Below are positions 9,934-17,884 of a stretch of DNA of 64,000 nt, piece after piece; positions within the stretch are counted from its first letter, which is position 1; every line of letters starts with the position of its first letter. The notes beneath the pieces are model-generated. The model had not been told where the DNA came from. It saw only the letters and a program-made list of their open reading frames with translations, and made no database searches. Source of the stretch: Methanolinea sp. UBA275 (GTDB lineage Archaea; Halobacteriota; Methanomicrobia; Methanomicrobiales; Methanospirillaceae); assembly GCA_002506105.1 (NCBI GenBank), contig DAWU01000015.1, forward strand, positions 62,001 through 126,000, read 5' to 3'. A program made the position numbers and the translations under genes.

Positions 9934-9951
9934 ATGTATAACAATATGTTA
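9934..9951 (-). promoter_or_regulatory. Possible operator shared with the second DUF2178/XRE pair
   Basis: On the minus strand the sequence reads TAACATAT-TGTT-ATACAT; the other pair has TAACATAT-CAA-ATACAT at 14885-14901. Here it also contains the palindrome ATAACA-ATA-TGTTAT (9938-9952). The position, 39 bases before the membrane-protein start, fits autoregulation by the XRE protein. This is inference from two sites only. Confidence 0.45.
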
Positions 9952-10518
9952 TTTAAAACTAACCCTGCCAACACATTTACATGGTTCTCATCACATTGCT
10001 CGATCTTCCCTGAAGATATAGTAAGAGCGTTCCGGGAGTACGAAAGAGAATCATTCGGAACTACCAGGGAACAGGGGAAATGGGACAACAATATTATGGC
10101 TGTATACTCCATCTCTCCACACATGCCACAGGGGCCCTGCTTCAATCAGGTATGGTCAGATATCCTTCTCAAGAATGTTACTCCGCGGCAGGCAGAGAAC
10201 CGGATAAAAAAGGAATGTGATGAGTGGTACCCCCTCATTCCCGGGTTCGTCTTCCGAGATGTCCAGGTCCTGTTAAAAAGGCCAATGATTCTCGGGATCG
10301 ATGAAAAGGCAGGCAGGATCCTGCTGCCGTTTACAAAACCCTGCTTCGGCACCTCGCTCTATTGTATCTCCTCTGACAAGGATGAAATAGCCCGCCTTCG
10401 GAGAGATTTCGCACGCAATGAAACCCCAACAGCAGTGAAACGAAAAAATGATCTACCTGGGGAGATCGAAAAACCGGAAAAGCCTCACAGATCCTGCGAT
10501 CCCCACAATGATGAGTGA
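9934..10518 (+). CDS. Hypothetical protein, unknown family
   Basis: Up to 194 residues. The frame from about residue 15 to 165 looks like a genuine soluble protein (WSDILLKNVTPRQAENRI, ECDEWYPLIPGFVF, then a beta-rich stretch), but I do not recognise a family and see no cofactor or catalytic motif. The first codons coincide with the proposed operator of the divergent XRE pair, so the true start may lie further in, at ATG 9946 or ATG 10096. The last 22 codons overlap the convergent PEGA-protein gene by 66 bases and are strongly charged, unlike the rest. Confidence 0.6.
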   Translation: MYNNMLFKTNPANTFTWFSSHCSIFPEDIVRAFREYERESFGTTREQGKWDNNIMAVYSISPHMPQGPCFNQVWSDILLKNVTPRQAENRIKKECDEWYPLIPGFVFRDVQVLLKRPMILGIDEKAGRILLPFTKPCFGTSLYCISSDKDEIARLRRDFARNETPTAVKRKNDLPGEIEKPEKPHRSCDPHNDE

Positions 10519-11571
10519 TATCAGCACCAGGAAGGGGCTGATCGGTGCCTTTGTCGTAGGCACCGGGGTTGCAACAGGAGAGAGAGCAGCGATCACGTGA
10601 ATGCTCTGTCCGGGGATTACCTGGCCGGATGATGAGAATGAGCTGTATCCTGGCATCCTGATCTCGACAGTATAGGTTCCCTCCTGGACATCATGGAAGG
10701 TGAGGGGGGAGATGCCCATGTAGACATTATTCACGAACACATCAGCACCTCCCGGTGTTGAAGTGATATCAACGCTCGCCGCAGTGAGAGCTGCCGGCTG
10801 GAGCGATGCAAAGACCCGTTCTTTTCCCCCGGCACCAATATTGATTCTTGTGGTATAATCCATGAATCCAGGTTTCTTGACGGTCACGTCATGTGTGCCG
10901 GGAACAATATCGTTGATGTCCAGGAGATCATCGGATGGTGTTGATCCACAATAATCGCCATCCACATAGACTGAAGCCCCCGAGGGTGTTGACGATACAA
11001 GGAGATCGCCATGAGCGGGGGCGGATTCTTCAATAAGGATTGCTGTAACTGGCAGGATCTCTCCCGACTTTACGGTAACCGTGTCATGCCATATCTCGTA
11101 CCCTGCCTCTGTTATCTTCACCGTATGCGGGCCGGCAGCAAGGTTTCCCACAATCTGGTTCGTCTTACCCATATAGAGATCATCGACATAGAGTCCAGCT
11201 CCCTTTGGTGTTGAACTCACAGAGAGCCCCCCGGGACTCGTAACAGGGAGGAGGCTCGCAAAGACATTCTGGGTGGTGCCTGTAGTCACTTTCACGGTTG
11301 TTGTGTAAGGCTGGAATCCCTGCAGCGCGATCACCACCTTGTGGGAACCAGGCTCAACACCCTTGAACGTCCCCGGAGTGAACAACTGGGCCTGCCCTCC
11401 ATCAAGGGTTGCTGAAGCCCCGGCCGGGGTCGACGCAATGTAAATGCTGCCGGTTGTATACACCCCGGATGGCCCTCCGGCACCGGCCTGCATGGTCATC
11501 TCAGCTGTGGATATTCCTGCCATGAGCATTATGAGAATAACAATCATGGGGATTGCCTTGTGCTTCTGCAT
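10453..11571 (-). CDS. PEGA-repeat surface protein
   Basis: About 372 residues from ATG 11571; the frame extends to 11667 but the signal peptide (MIVILIMLMAGISTA) fits the shorter start. Four PEGA domains follow, each opening with a phrase such as IYIASTPAGASATLDG, VSSTPKGAGLYVDD, VSSTPSGASVYVDG or ITSTPGGADVFVNN and closing with a G(S/P)HxVxI-type strand and a PGY/AGY/PGF turn. A Thr/Pro linker leads to a C-terminal membrane helix and a basic tail. PEGA proteins are cell-surface components; the ligand is unknown. Confidence 0.9.
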   Translation of the reverse strand: MQKHKAIPMIVILIMLMAGISTAEMTMQAGAGGPSGVYTTGSIYIASTPAGASATLDGGQAQLFTPGTFKGVEPGSHKVVIALQGFQPYTTTVKVTTGTTQNVFASLLPVTSPGGLSVSSTPKGAGLYVDDLYMGKTNQIVGNLAAGPHTVKITEAGYEIWHDTVTVKSGEILPVTAILIEESAPAHGDLLVSSTPSGASVYVDGDYCGSTPSDDLLDINDIVPGTHDVTVKKPGFMDYTTRINIGAGGKERVFASLQPAALTAASVDITSTPGGADVFVNNVYMGISPLTFHDVQEGTYTVEIRMPGYSSFSSSGQVIPGQSIHVIAALSPVATPVPTTKAPISPFLVLISLIIVGIAGSVRLFRFFDLPR

Positions 11572-11727
11572 TGTTTGATCACGTCCTACCAGATGATCTT
11601 TCAGCATGGATAAAAAACCAGCAGGTAGGTATACCCTTCCCTGGAGTATATCTGCATTCACGCACAAGGGATATGGATATGATTGGGTTTGGAACCTGCT
11701 CCATACCAGGATACCGGGGAGAATTAC

Positions 11728-11967
11728 ATGAAGAGATCGTCAACATATCATTCATATCTGTCTGAAAAGGTCTGCCAGGACGGCCGCCAGCGCAGCGGGA
11801 TATTTCCGGGAGCAACGGTGAAAATAGTGAGGAAGATGGACCAGGGCACGGGGACCACGACTGAGGGCAGGGTGAAGGAGATACTCACCAGATCGTCCTT
11901 TCATCCGCATGGTATCAAGGTGCGCCTTGAGGATGGAAGTGTAGGGCGGGTCTGTGAAGTTCTCTGA
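11728..11967 (+). CDS. YwbE-family (DUF2196) protein
   Basis: 79 residues from ATG 11728 behind GGGGAGAA. The pattern IFPGATVKIVRKMDQGTG, then EGRVKEILT, HPHGIKVRLEDG and VGRVCEV matches the small YwbE family found in bacteria and methanogens. It looks like a single small beta-barrel. The biochemical role is unknown. It stands alone, converging on the ABC ATPase gene. Confidence 0.85.
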   Translation: MKRSSTYHSYLSEKVCQDGRQRSGIFPGATVKIVRKMDQGTGTTTEGRVKEILTRSSFHPHGIKVRLEDGSVGRVCEVL

Positions 11968-11987
11968 TCAGTCCAAAATCCCCCTGC

Positions 11988-12812
11988 TCAATACCCCGTC
12001 GCATAATACCACCCCTCCTCCTCTCTTACCTTCACCGGGACATTGAACAAACGGCCTATGTGTGTATTGTTCAATACCTCTTCCTTCGGCCCGTCAACGA
12101 TAAATTTTCCACCTTTCATCAGGATGATCCTGGAGATCTCGGGGATAATATCGTGGAGGTTGTGCGTTGCCATGATGATTCCAACACCCGACTGTGCGAT
12201 TGATCTCAAACATTCCCTGAATGTGTGAAGGGCATGCAGGTCAAGGCTGTTGGTGGGCTCATCAAGGATGAGTGATTTCGGATCGTGGACGAGAGCTCGT
12301 CCGATGAGGAACCGCCGGGCCTCCCCGGAGGACATGCTATCCATGGTCCTCGATTCGAGGTGCCCGATCTCAAGGAGGCGGATGATAGTGTCAGCCTTCT
12401 CCCCCATCTGCGGAGTGATCCGGTGATTGAATAGACCGATGCTCGAGAAGAATCCGGATAAAATGACATCCCTTCCCGTGACACTTCGTGTATACGTGTA
12501 CTGGAGATCAGGAGATACAATGCCGAAGAAGGACCTGAGATCGAAGACATCCCATATGTCTTTTCCACGGATCCGGAAGATTACCCCGTCATTCTCCCAA
12601 GAGACCGGATAGAATTCCCTGTTCACCGTCCGGATAAAGGAGGATTTCCCGGAGCCGTTTGGACCCAGAATTGCGACGTGCTCACCTTCACGAATCGTGA
12701 CAGTGATCCGGTCAAGAAGTGTCTTGTTCTCTCTCATCACGGTGATATTGGCAAATTCGAGAAGCGGGGGAACTGAATCGCGGGGATATGGTGCATTATC
12801 GGGGAGTTTCAT
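11988..12812 (-). CDS. Orphan ABC ATPase, ModF/YlmA-like
   Basis: 274 residues, one nucleotide-binding domain: Walker A GPNGSGKSS, Q-loop region SPDLQ, signature MSSGEARRF, Walker B SLILDEPTNSLDL, switch His in ATHNLHDI. The DVFDLRSFFGIVSPDLQ stretch is typical of the ModF/YlmA branch (COG1119), cytosolic ATPases usually encoded without a permease. That holds here: no membrane or binding protein is adjacent. The signature begins SSG rather than the usual LSGG. Substrate or role unknown. Confidence 0.85.
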   Translation of the reverse strand: MKLPDNAPYPRDSVPPLLEFANITVMRENKTLLDRITVTIREGEHVAILGPNGSGKSSFIRTVNREFYPVSWENDGVIFRIRGKDIWDVFDLRSFFGIVSPDLQYTYTRSVTGRDVILSGFFSSIGLFNHRITPQMGEKADTIIRLLEIGHLESRTMDSMSSGEARRFLIGRALVHDPKSLILDEPTNSLDLHALHTFRECLRSIAQSGVGIIMATHNLHDIIPEISRIILMKGGKFIVDGPKEEVLNNTHIGRLFNVPVKVREEEGWYYATGY

Positions 12813-12935
12813 GAAAGATCCACAGGTCTTACGCGAGGAGATACTTGCATCGGCGGACTGACAAAGATACAGGAATTGATTGTTTGTCTTACCATATAGG
12901 GTACAGGCAATGAAAAAAAAGATGATGGGATCAGG

Positions 12936-13316
12936 TTACTCATGATGAGGCTTGTTTGACCATAAACCGTGGAGATTGCAGAAAGCCCTGACCTTGACAT
13001 CTCCTGAAGAGACAGGAAACACTGCTTCGGGTTTCTTCCCCGGTTCCAGGCCTTTGACGTAGAGCGAATTCCCTGAGATAACCTCGATCCACTGGATATA
13101 ATGTGAAGCCTCCATAGGGTGAGGGGCTGACCCGACCCTGACAAGAATCTCATTGCCACGTTTCTCTATCACAGGAACATGCTTTTCAGTGCTCGCGTCA
13201 ACGGTGTTCTCTTTTTGCGGTGTCATGGGCATCCCGCAACAGACTAACTGCCCTGCCCCTTCACCTACGACCATCACAATCTTTTTACAATTCTGGCATT
13301 TGAATACTTCGAGCAT
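12936..13316 (-). CDS. dfx: Desulfoferrodoxin (superoxide reductase)
   Basis: 126 residues. The N-terminal desulforedoxin-type Fe(Cys)4 site is complete (Cys7, Cys10, Cys26, Cys27: CQNC and LVCCGMPM). The catalytic Fe(His4Cys) centre is also complete: EKHVPVI (Glu44, Lys45, His46), APHPM (His66), SHYIQWIE (His72) and FCNLHGLW (Cys113, His116). It reduces superoxide to peroxide without making oxygen, suited to an anaerobe. It is divergent from the M24 peptidase across 261 bases. A second, free-standing desulforedoxin lies at 38199-38324. Confidence 0.95.
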   Translation of the reverse strand: MLEVFKCQNCKKIVMVVGEGAGQLVCCGMPMTPQKENTVDASTEKHVPVIEKRGNEILVRVGSAPHPMEASHYIQWIEVISGNSLYVKGLEPGKKPEAVFPVSSGDVKVRAFCNLHGLWSNKPHHE

Positions 13317-13577
13317 GGTTTTCTCTTACACCTCAGGATATATCATCTGCCATATGAGGAATTTAATAGTTTTGAACAGGGAAGGACTATGTAATTTTGT
13401 ACCTTTCAGGGTACTGTATCCGACAGATGTTTCCGACGAGCGATTTGTAGGATCCGGTTGAGTGCAGAAGGGAAGAAATTCCAGGCAGGAAGCAGGGGGA
13501 ATCACCTACTCGTCTTGAATTATTGTCATATCAGACTGTCAACAGGTAAATAGAGGGAAGATTCACCATGTTGATAC

Positions 13578-14771
13578 ATGCACGATGTTGTGCCGGCCTC
13601 CGAGCTCCATGACAGGATGCTCCGGTTCCGGAGACAGATGGATACTGAGAATCCCGGGTGGGAGGCGGTTGTGATCTTCGGAAAGATCAACCTCTACTAT
13701 TTTACCGGTACCATCCAGGACGGCATGCTCATCATCCCCGAAAGGGGAGATGCGGTGTTCTGGGTAAGGCGAAGTTACGAAAGGGCGATGGATGAATCCA
13801 TGTTTCCGGATATCCGGCCGATGAAAAGTTACCGGGATGCTGCGGAGAAAATGTCGATCCCCCAACACAGGATCCACATGGAGACCGAGGTTGTACCTCT
13901 GGCGCTGGCCGAAAGGTTCAGGAAATATTTTCCGTTCTCCGGTATCCTGCCGATGGACCGTCAGGCGGCATGGACAAGGGCTATCAAGAGCCCGTTTGAA
14001 CAGAGTCTCATGAAGAGAGCCGGGAATATTCATAGAACAGTTCTCGAGGAGAACGTACCCGAAATATTGAGAACAGGGATGAGTGAGGCAGAGTTGGGGA
14101 CGCAGGTGTATTCATTGATGGTTGAGCAGGGTCACCAGGGTATCGTCAGGTTTGGCAGTTTCAATACCGAAATAGAGGTGGGTCAGATTGGGTTTGGGGA
14201 GAGTTCACTCTATCCGACCCCCTTCGATGGCCCGGGTGGATGCCGTGGGGTCTGTCCGGGAGCTCCTGTCCTGGGCAGCAGCACGCGGAGACTGAAAAAA
14301 GGTGATCTCGTCTTCATCGACAATTCCTGTGGTGTAGGGGGATACCAGACCGACAAGACCATGAATTACATGTTCGGCACTTCCCTTCCCGAAGGAGTAA
14401 TCGACCTGCACACACGATGTGTTGCGATTCTTGAGGAATTGGTCCATCTTCTCAAACCTGGTGCAGTCCCTTCAAAAATGTATGCCGCCATCATTGATAG
14501 CCTGGATCCGGAGTTTCTGGATAATTTCATGGGATTTGGAAACAGGCGTGCACATTTTCTCGGGCACGGCGTCGGGCTCGTGGTTGACGAGATACCGGTG
14601 ATATCACGTGGATTTGATGAACCTCTTCAGGAAGGCATGGCAATTGCGCTCGAACCGAAGAAGGGAATCCCGGGTGTCGGACTTGTAGGCATCGAGAATA
14701 CCTACCTGGTCACCCCGGAGGGAGGGAGGAGCATCACCGGGAACAATCCCGGGTTGATTGGAGTCTATTAA
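13578..14771 (+). CDS. M24-family metallopeptidase (Xaa-Pro dipeptidase-like)
   Basis: 397 residues: an N-terminal creatinase-like domain (about 1-155) and a C-terminal pita-bread domain. Metal ligands expected for M24 are visible: the Asp of DLVFIDNS and of YQTDKT, His of FLGHGVGL, Glu of IALEPKK and Glu of VGIENTY. The substrate could be X-Pro dipeptides or another small amide; the family also includes non-prolidase members. It is a single gene, divergent from superoxide reductase. Confidence 0.88.
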   Translation: MHDVVPASELHDRMLRFRRQMDTENPGWEAVVIFGKINLYYFTGTIQDGMLIIPERGDAVFWVRRSYERAMDESMFPDIRPMKSYRDAAEKMSIPQHRIHMETEVVPLALAERFRKYFPFSGILPMDRQAAWTRAIKSPFEQSLMKRAGNIHRTVLEENVPEILRTGMSEAELGTQVYSLMVEQGHQGIVRFGSFNTEIEVGQIGFGESSLYPTPFDGPGGCRGVCPGAPVLGSSTRRLKKGDLVFIDNSCGVGGYQTDKTMNYMFGTSLPEGVIDLHTRCVAILEELVHLLKPGAVPSKMYAAIIDSLDPEFLDNFMGFGNRRAHFLGHGVGLVVDEIPVISRGFDEPLQEGMAIALEPKKGIPGVGLVGIENTYLVTPEGGRSITGNNPGLIGVY

Positions 14772-14798
14772 AGAAAAGAGCGGGTTTGTTCTCTTTAA
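14768..14798 (+). terminator. Inverted repeat after the M24 peptidase gene
   Basis: TTAAAGA (14768-14774) pairs exactly with TCTTTAA (14792-14798), beginning at the stop codon and followed by AAAAG. It may act as a transcription end or 3' stabilising hairpin. Confidence 0.35.
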
Positions 14799-14884
14799 AA
14801 GATAGGCGGGTAGGAAATGGAGCAACATCAGTGTAGTATGTTCCCGGGATGTGTGGAAAAAGGTATAATTTTAATTACTAAATG

Positions 14885-14901
14885 TAACATATCAAATACA
14901 T
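14885..14901 (+). promoter_or_regulatory. Possible operator before DUF2178/XRE pair 2
   Basis: TAACATAT-CAA-ATACAT, nearly identical to the element before pair 1 (9934-9951, minus strand), ends 3 bases before the ATG at 14905. An AT-rich TATA-like stretch (14867-14875, AATTTTAAT) lies about 35 bases before the ATG, so the element would sit at the transcription start, a typical repressor position. Confidence 0.45.
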
Positions 14902-14904
14902 GGG

Positions 14905-15360
14905 ATGAAGCAGAATACCTTCTACTTTCTGGCTGGGATACTAGGTCTTGCTGAAGTAGGGTTCTTCTGGATTTCAGTGCTCTTCCGGAACCCTGCCATC
15001 ATTGTTGTGACATTCATTCTTGGCATACTCCTCATATATAGCGCAAAACGGACCATTTCAGACAGGAGGGAAGATGAGCGATCCGCGCTCATCACCCAGA
15101 AGGCCGGGGCGAGGACCCTTGAGGTATTCTTTGTGCTTTTCTTTGCAATCAGCCTTGGAAGCCTTGTGATGGGATTTGCCACTCCCCTTGGCATTCCTCC
15201 TCCTCCAAAACCTTTCCCGAGAGTTCCCCATGATGAACCGAACCTGGGATACTTCGGTCTGCTGCAGATGCTTCTCCTCTGCGGTATGGTCTTCCTGTAT
15301 ATCGCGTTCCGTGTCTATTATGCACGAAAATATGGAGAATGGGACGAAGATGAAGAATAA
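14905..15360 (+). CDS. DUF2178-like membrane protein (copy 2)
   Basis: 151 residues with about four hydrophobic helices (roughly 5-25, 29-47, 70-92, 115-133), the acidic EDERSALIT loop between helices 2 and 3, and a Pro-rich extracellular-looking loop (about 94-112). It ends in an acidic tail. Its gene overlaps the downstream XRE regulator by 11 bases. Same architecture as 9469-9894 but the two are clearly diverged. Confidence 0.82.
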   Translation: MKQNTFYFLAGILGLAEVGFFWISVLFRNPAIIVVTFILGILLIYSAKRTISDRREDERSALITQKAGARTLEVFFVLFFAISLGSLVMGFATPLGIPPPPKPFPRVPHDEPNLGYFGLLQMLLLCGMVFLYIAFRVYYARKYGEWDEDEE

Positions 15361-15547
15361 AATCAAGGTGTTCCGGGCAATGAATAACCTCACGCAGGAT
15401 GCTCTGGCACAGGAGATGGGAGTTGCCAGGCAGACAATCCTGGCGATAGAAAAGGGAAAGTATGACCCATCCCTTGATCTTGCCTTTAAAATAGCCCGTC
15501 GCTTTGGGGTGAATATCAATGATGTATTCACGTACGATGAATCCTAG
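15350..15547 (+). CDS. XRE-family HTH transcriptional regulator (copy 2)
   Basis: 65 residues from ATG 15350, inside the end of the membrane-protein gene. It is essentially one helix-turn-helix: KIKVFRAMNNLTQDALAQ, MGVARQTILAIEKGKYDPS, then FGVNINDVF. Closely similar to the regulator at 9231-9452, including the [16 protein letters not shown] turn. A hairpin (GGGGAG-TGAGT-CTCCCC, 15571-15587) follows 23 bases after the stop and may mark the transcript end. Confidence 0.92.
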   Translation: MKNKIKVFRAMNNLTQDALAQEMGVARQTILAIEKGKYDPSLDLAFKIARRFGVNINDVFTYDES

Positions 15548-15895
15548 TGCCAGGATGAGACTGAGTCATAGGGGAGTGAGTCTCCCCGTAATGCTGGATT
15601 ATAATAGTGCTTGGATTTTCCAACCCCGATGAGAGAGCACTCGCTGCATTCGTGTTAGTTTGCGGCGACTATTAGTAATATTTAAATAACTTAATGTTAA
15701 ACATATTTAACGTTAGTGAGGTTATGCTGCCATTCGATGACATGCAGGACAAAGAGAATCCCACAGCAGGACAAAATCCCGATTCGCCGTCCTGACAGTG
15801 TGGCGGATCTGATCAGAATCGATTCCGGAAATGAATCCCTCATATTGCTCTTCACCTAATCGAACATGTAGTTACGAAAAACCACGGGAGAAAAC
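15548..15895 (+). promoter_or_regulatory. Promoter and long leader of the export operon
   Basis: 348 bases. After the hairpin at 15571-15587 there is a TATA-like AATATTTAAATAAC (15677-15690), directly followed by a 24-base palindrome. Transcription starting about 25 bases after the TATA box would leave a leader of roughly 180 bases before GTG 15896. A 23-residue open frame with ATG 15724 and stop 15793-15795 lies in that leader. No RNA family is recognised. Confidence 0.5.
15692..15715. promoter_or_regulatory. 24-base palindrome abutting the TATA box (operator candidate)
   Basis: TAATGTTAAA-CATA-TTTAACGTTA: ten-base arms with a single mismatch. It starts 2 bases after the TATA-like element, where a bound repressor would block RNA polymerase. 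The regulator is unknown; the neighbouring XRE protein is one candidate, but this site is not the motif found before the XRE pairs. Confidence 0.5.
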
Positions 15896-17203
15896 GTGAG
15901 TGAAACTCCTTTGACAGGATTGAACATGATAAGAAAAAAATCGAAATTTCCAGTCATGATGGCATACTGGATTATGATCATCACTTTGGCGTGCATCGCA
16001 GGGCCTGCGATAGCAGAGACCGCCGCTGAAAACGCTGCATCGTATGTGTCGGTTACAAACGTAACGGTTGAACCGGAGAGTTTCATGCATGACGATACAG
16101 GGACCATCACGGTCAAAATTGTCAACAGCGGCACGGTCCCTGTAGCAATATACAGGGCTGAGATACTTTCACAGGATATGACGGTTCTGAACTACCAGAC
16201 TTATGATTCGGTGGGGGCTATCGGGCCTAAAAATTCCATGCAGTTTACCTTCCAGGTCACCCCGAAGGTATCAGATGGGATGTATTTCCCCATGTTCTAT
16301 CTGGATTATACGGATGCAGGTTCCCTGCGATATCCTGTTTCCCTGGATGTTGATTCCACACCGCTCACCGTCAGCATTGTGAATGCTCCTGCATCGTTCT
16401 CTGCGGGGAACCGGGAGCAGGTTATCCTTTCTGTCAGCAACCCACGTGAGAATACCGTACACAGCGTGACAGTTACCCCTGGCGGGGATGGCATTCATTC
16501 AACCCAGAGCAGCATCTTCATAGGCACTCTTACCCCGGACGCAGAAAAGAGGGCAACGTTCGAGATTACCGCCGAGAAGGACACGGAACTCACATTTGAC
16601 ATATCCTACCGGAATGGAGATAACCAGCACCATATCACCCTTGCAATCCCGGTTATGGTTGGAGAGGGTGGGACAGCAGCAGAAATGGTCGTCAACAATG
16701 TCGAGGTTATCCAATCGGGATCAACTATAACGTTAAGCGGGGATGTGACGAATGCCGGCCTTCGCGATGCAAAATCGGTGAAAGTGACCGTGGGAGATCC
16801 CGCAAAACCCGTGGATCCGAACCCCGTGTACGTGATCGGGGCGCTCGAGCCGGATGACTTTTCCAGTTTTGAGGTTACCTGCACAGTCCAGGGAGCAACG
16901 TCAGTCCCCCTGATCATCCAGTACAGGGACACTGACGGCAAGGTATTCGAAGAACGGGTGGCTATATCGCTCCGGAACTCAGCAATGCCGGCGTCAGGGG
17001 CAGGTTCTGGCGTTCCGCAGGGCATGCCTTCGGGAAACACTCGAAGACCTGGCGGAATGTTCGGGTTTGGCAACGGGATAAACCAGATCCCGGTAACCGA
17101 GATTATTCTCGTCATCGTGGCGTGCATTGCAGTGGCAGTCGCCTGGAGAAAAGGATATCTCGCGAAGGCAGCAGAGAAGATACGGAACCGTCCCGGGAGA
17201 TGA
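15896..17203 (+). CDS. Secreted partner of MacB-like exporter, COG1361-like surface protein
   Basis: 435 residues from GTG 15896, preceded by GGGAG. A signal-like hydrophobic stretch (about 20-40), then repeated beta domains resembling CARDB/NEW3 modules (VTVEPESFMHDDTGTITV, TVTPGGDG, LSGDVTNAGLRDAKSV), a Gly/Pro/Met-rich linker (about 365-395, RRPGGMFGFGNG), a membrane helix (about 400-418) and a basic tail. It leads an operon with an ABC ATPase 6 bases downstream and a permease, the position held in many archaea by a periplasm-facing adaptor. The transported molecule is unknown. Confidence 0.8.
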   Translation: MSETPLTGLNMIRKKSKFPVMMAYWIMIITLACIAGPAIAETAAENAASYVSVTNVTVEPESFMHDDTGTITVKIVNSGTVPVAIYRAEILSQDMTVLNYQTYDSVGAIGPKNSMQFTFQVTPKVSDGMYFPMFYLDYTDAGSLRYPVSLDVDSTPLTVSIVNAPASFSAGNREQVILSVSNPRENTVHSVTVTPGGDGIHSTQSSIFIGTLTPDAEKRATFEITAEKDTELTFDISYRNGDNQHHITLAIPVMVGEGGTAAEMVVNNVEVIQSGSTITLSGDVTNAGLRDAKSVKVTVGDPAKPVDPNPVYVIGALEPDDFSSFEVTCTVQGATSVPLIIQYRDTDGKVFEERVAISLRNSAMPASGAGSGVPQGMPSGNTRRPGGMFGFGNGINQIPVTEIILVIVACIAVAVAWRKGYLAKAAEKIRNRPGR

Positions 17204-17209
17204 GATCCC

Positions 17210-17884
17210 GTGGTTCAAAAATCCCTCATCGAGCTCCGGCAGGTGACAAAGATATATACTCTCCCATCCGGCGATGTGCCAGCCCTCGATAGGGTCTCCT
17301 TTACCGTGGAGGAAGGTGAGTTTGTTGCAATCATGGGACCATCCGGTTCGGGAAAGTCAACACTCCTGAACCAGCTTGGGTGTCTTGATCGGCCGACGAG
17401 CGGGGATCTCTGCATTCATGGGAGGAACACCCGTGAAATGAACGACCGGGAGTTGACCGATCTCCGCCTGAACACCATCGGATACATATTCCAGAAGTTC
17501 AACCTTATCCCTCTCCTCTCCGCGTACGAGAATGTGGAATATCCCTACCTGATGAAACACAGGAAGCCCGATGACACGGGCCGCGTGGACTCACTTCTCA
17601 GCATGGTGGGAATTGACAGGGCACTCGCAACGCATAAACCTCCAGAGTTATCAGGAGGACAGCAGCAGCGGGTCGCAGTTGCACGTGCACTCGTGAATGA
17701 CCCGAGTATCCTGCTCTGCGATGAGCCAACCGGGAACCTTGACTCGGTGACAGGCCACCAGATCATGGAGATGATCACCGATCTGAACGAGAGGGGGAGG
17801 ACGATACTCATGGTAACCCATGACCAGACCGTGGCAGAGTACGCACGCAGGAGAATAATCCTCCGTGACGGGAGGATGGCATGA
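17210..17884 (+). CDS. ABC transporter ATPase, MacB/LolD family
   Basis: 224 residues from GTG 17210. Walker A GPSGSGKST, Q-loop IGYIFQKFN, signature LSGGQQQR, Walker B ILLCDEPTGNLD and switch His VTHDQ are all present, with the FNLIPLLSAYENVEYP segment typical of the MacB/LolD/FtsE group. It powers the permease encoded next, whose start overlaps this stop by 4 bases. Confidence 0.95.
   Translation: MVQKSLIELRQVTKIYTLPSGDVPALDRVSFTVEEGEFVAIMGPSGSGKSTLLNQLGCLDRPTSGDLCIHGRNTREMNDRELTDLRLNTIGYIFQKFNLIPLLSAYENVEYPYLMKHRKPDDTGRVDSLLSMVGIDRALATHKPPELSGGQQQRVAVARALVNDPSILLCDEPTGNLDSVTGHQIMEMITDLNERGRTILMVTHDQTVAEYARRRIILRDGRMA

Noticed and set aside
12809..13159. 116-codon minus-strand frame overlapping superoxide reductase
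   Set aside because: Same-strand shifted frame of a certain gene; no features.
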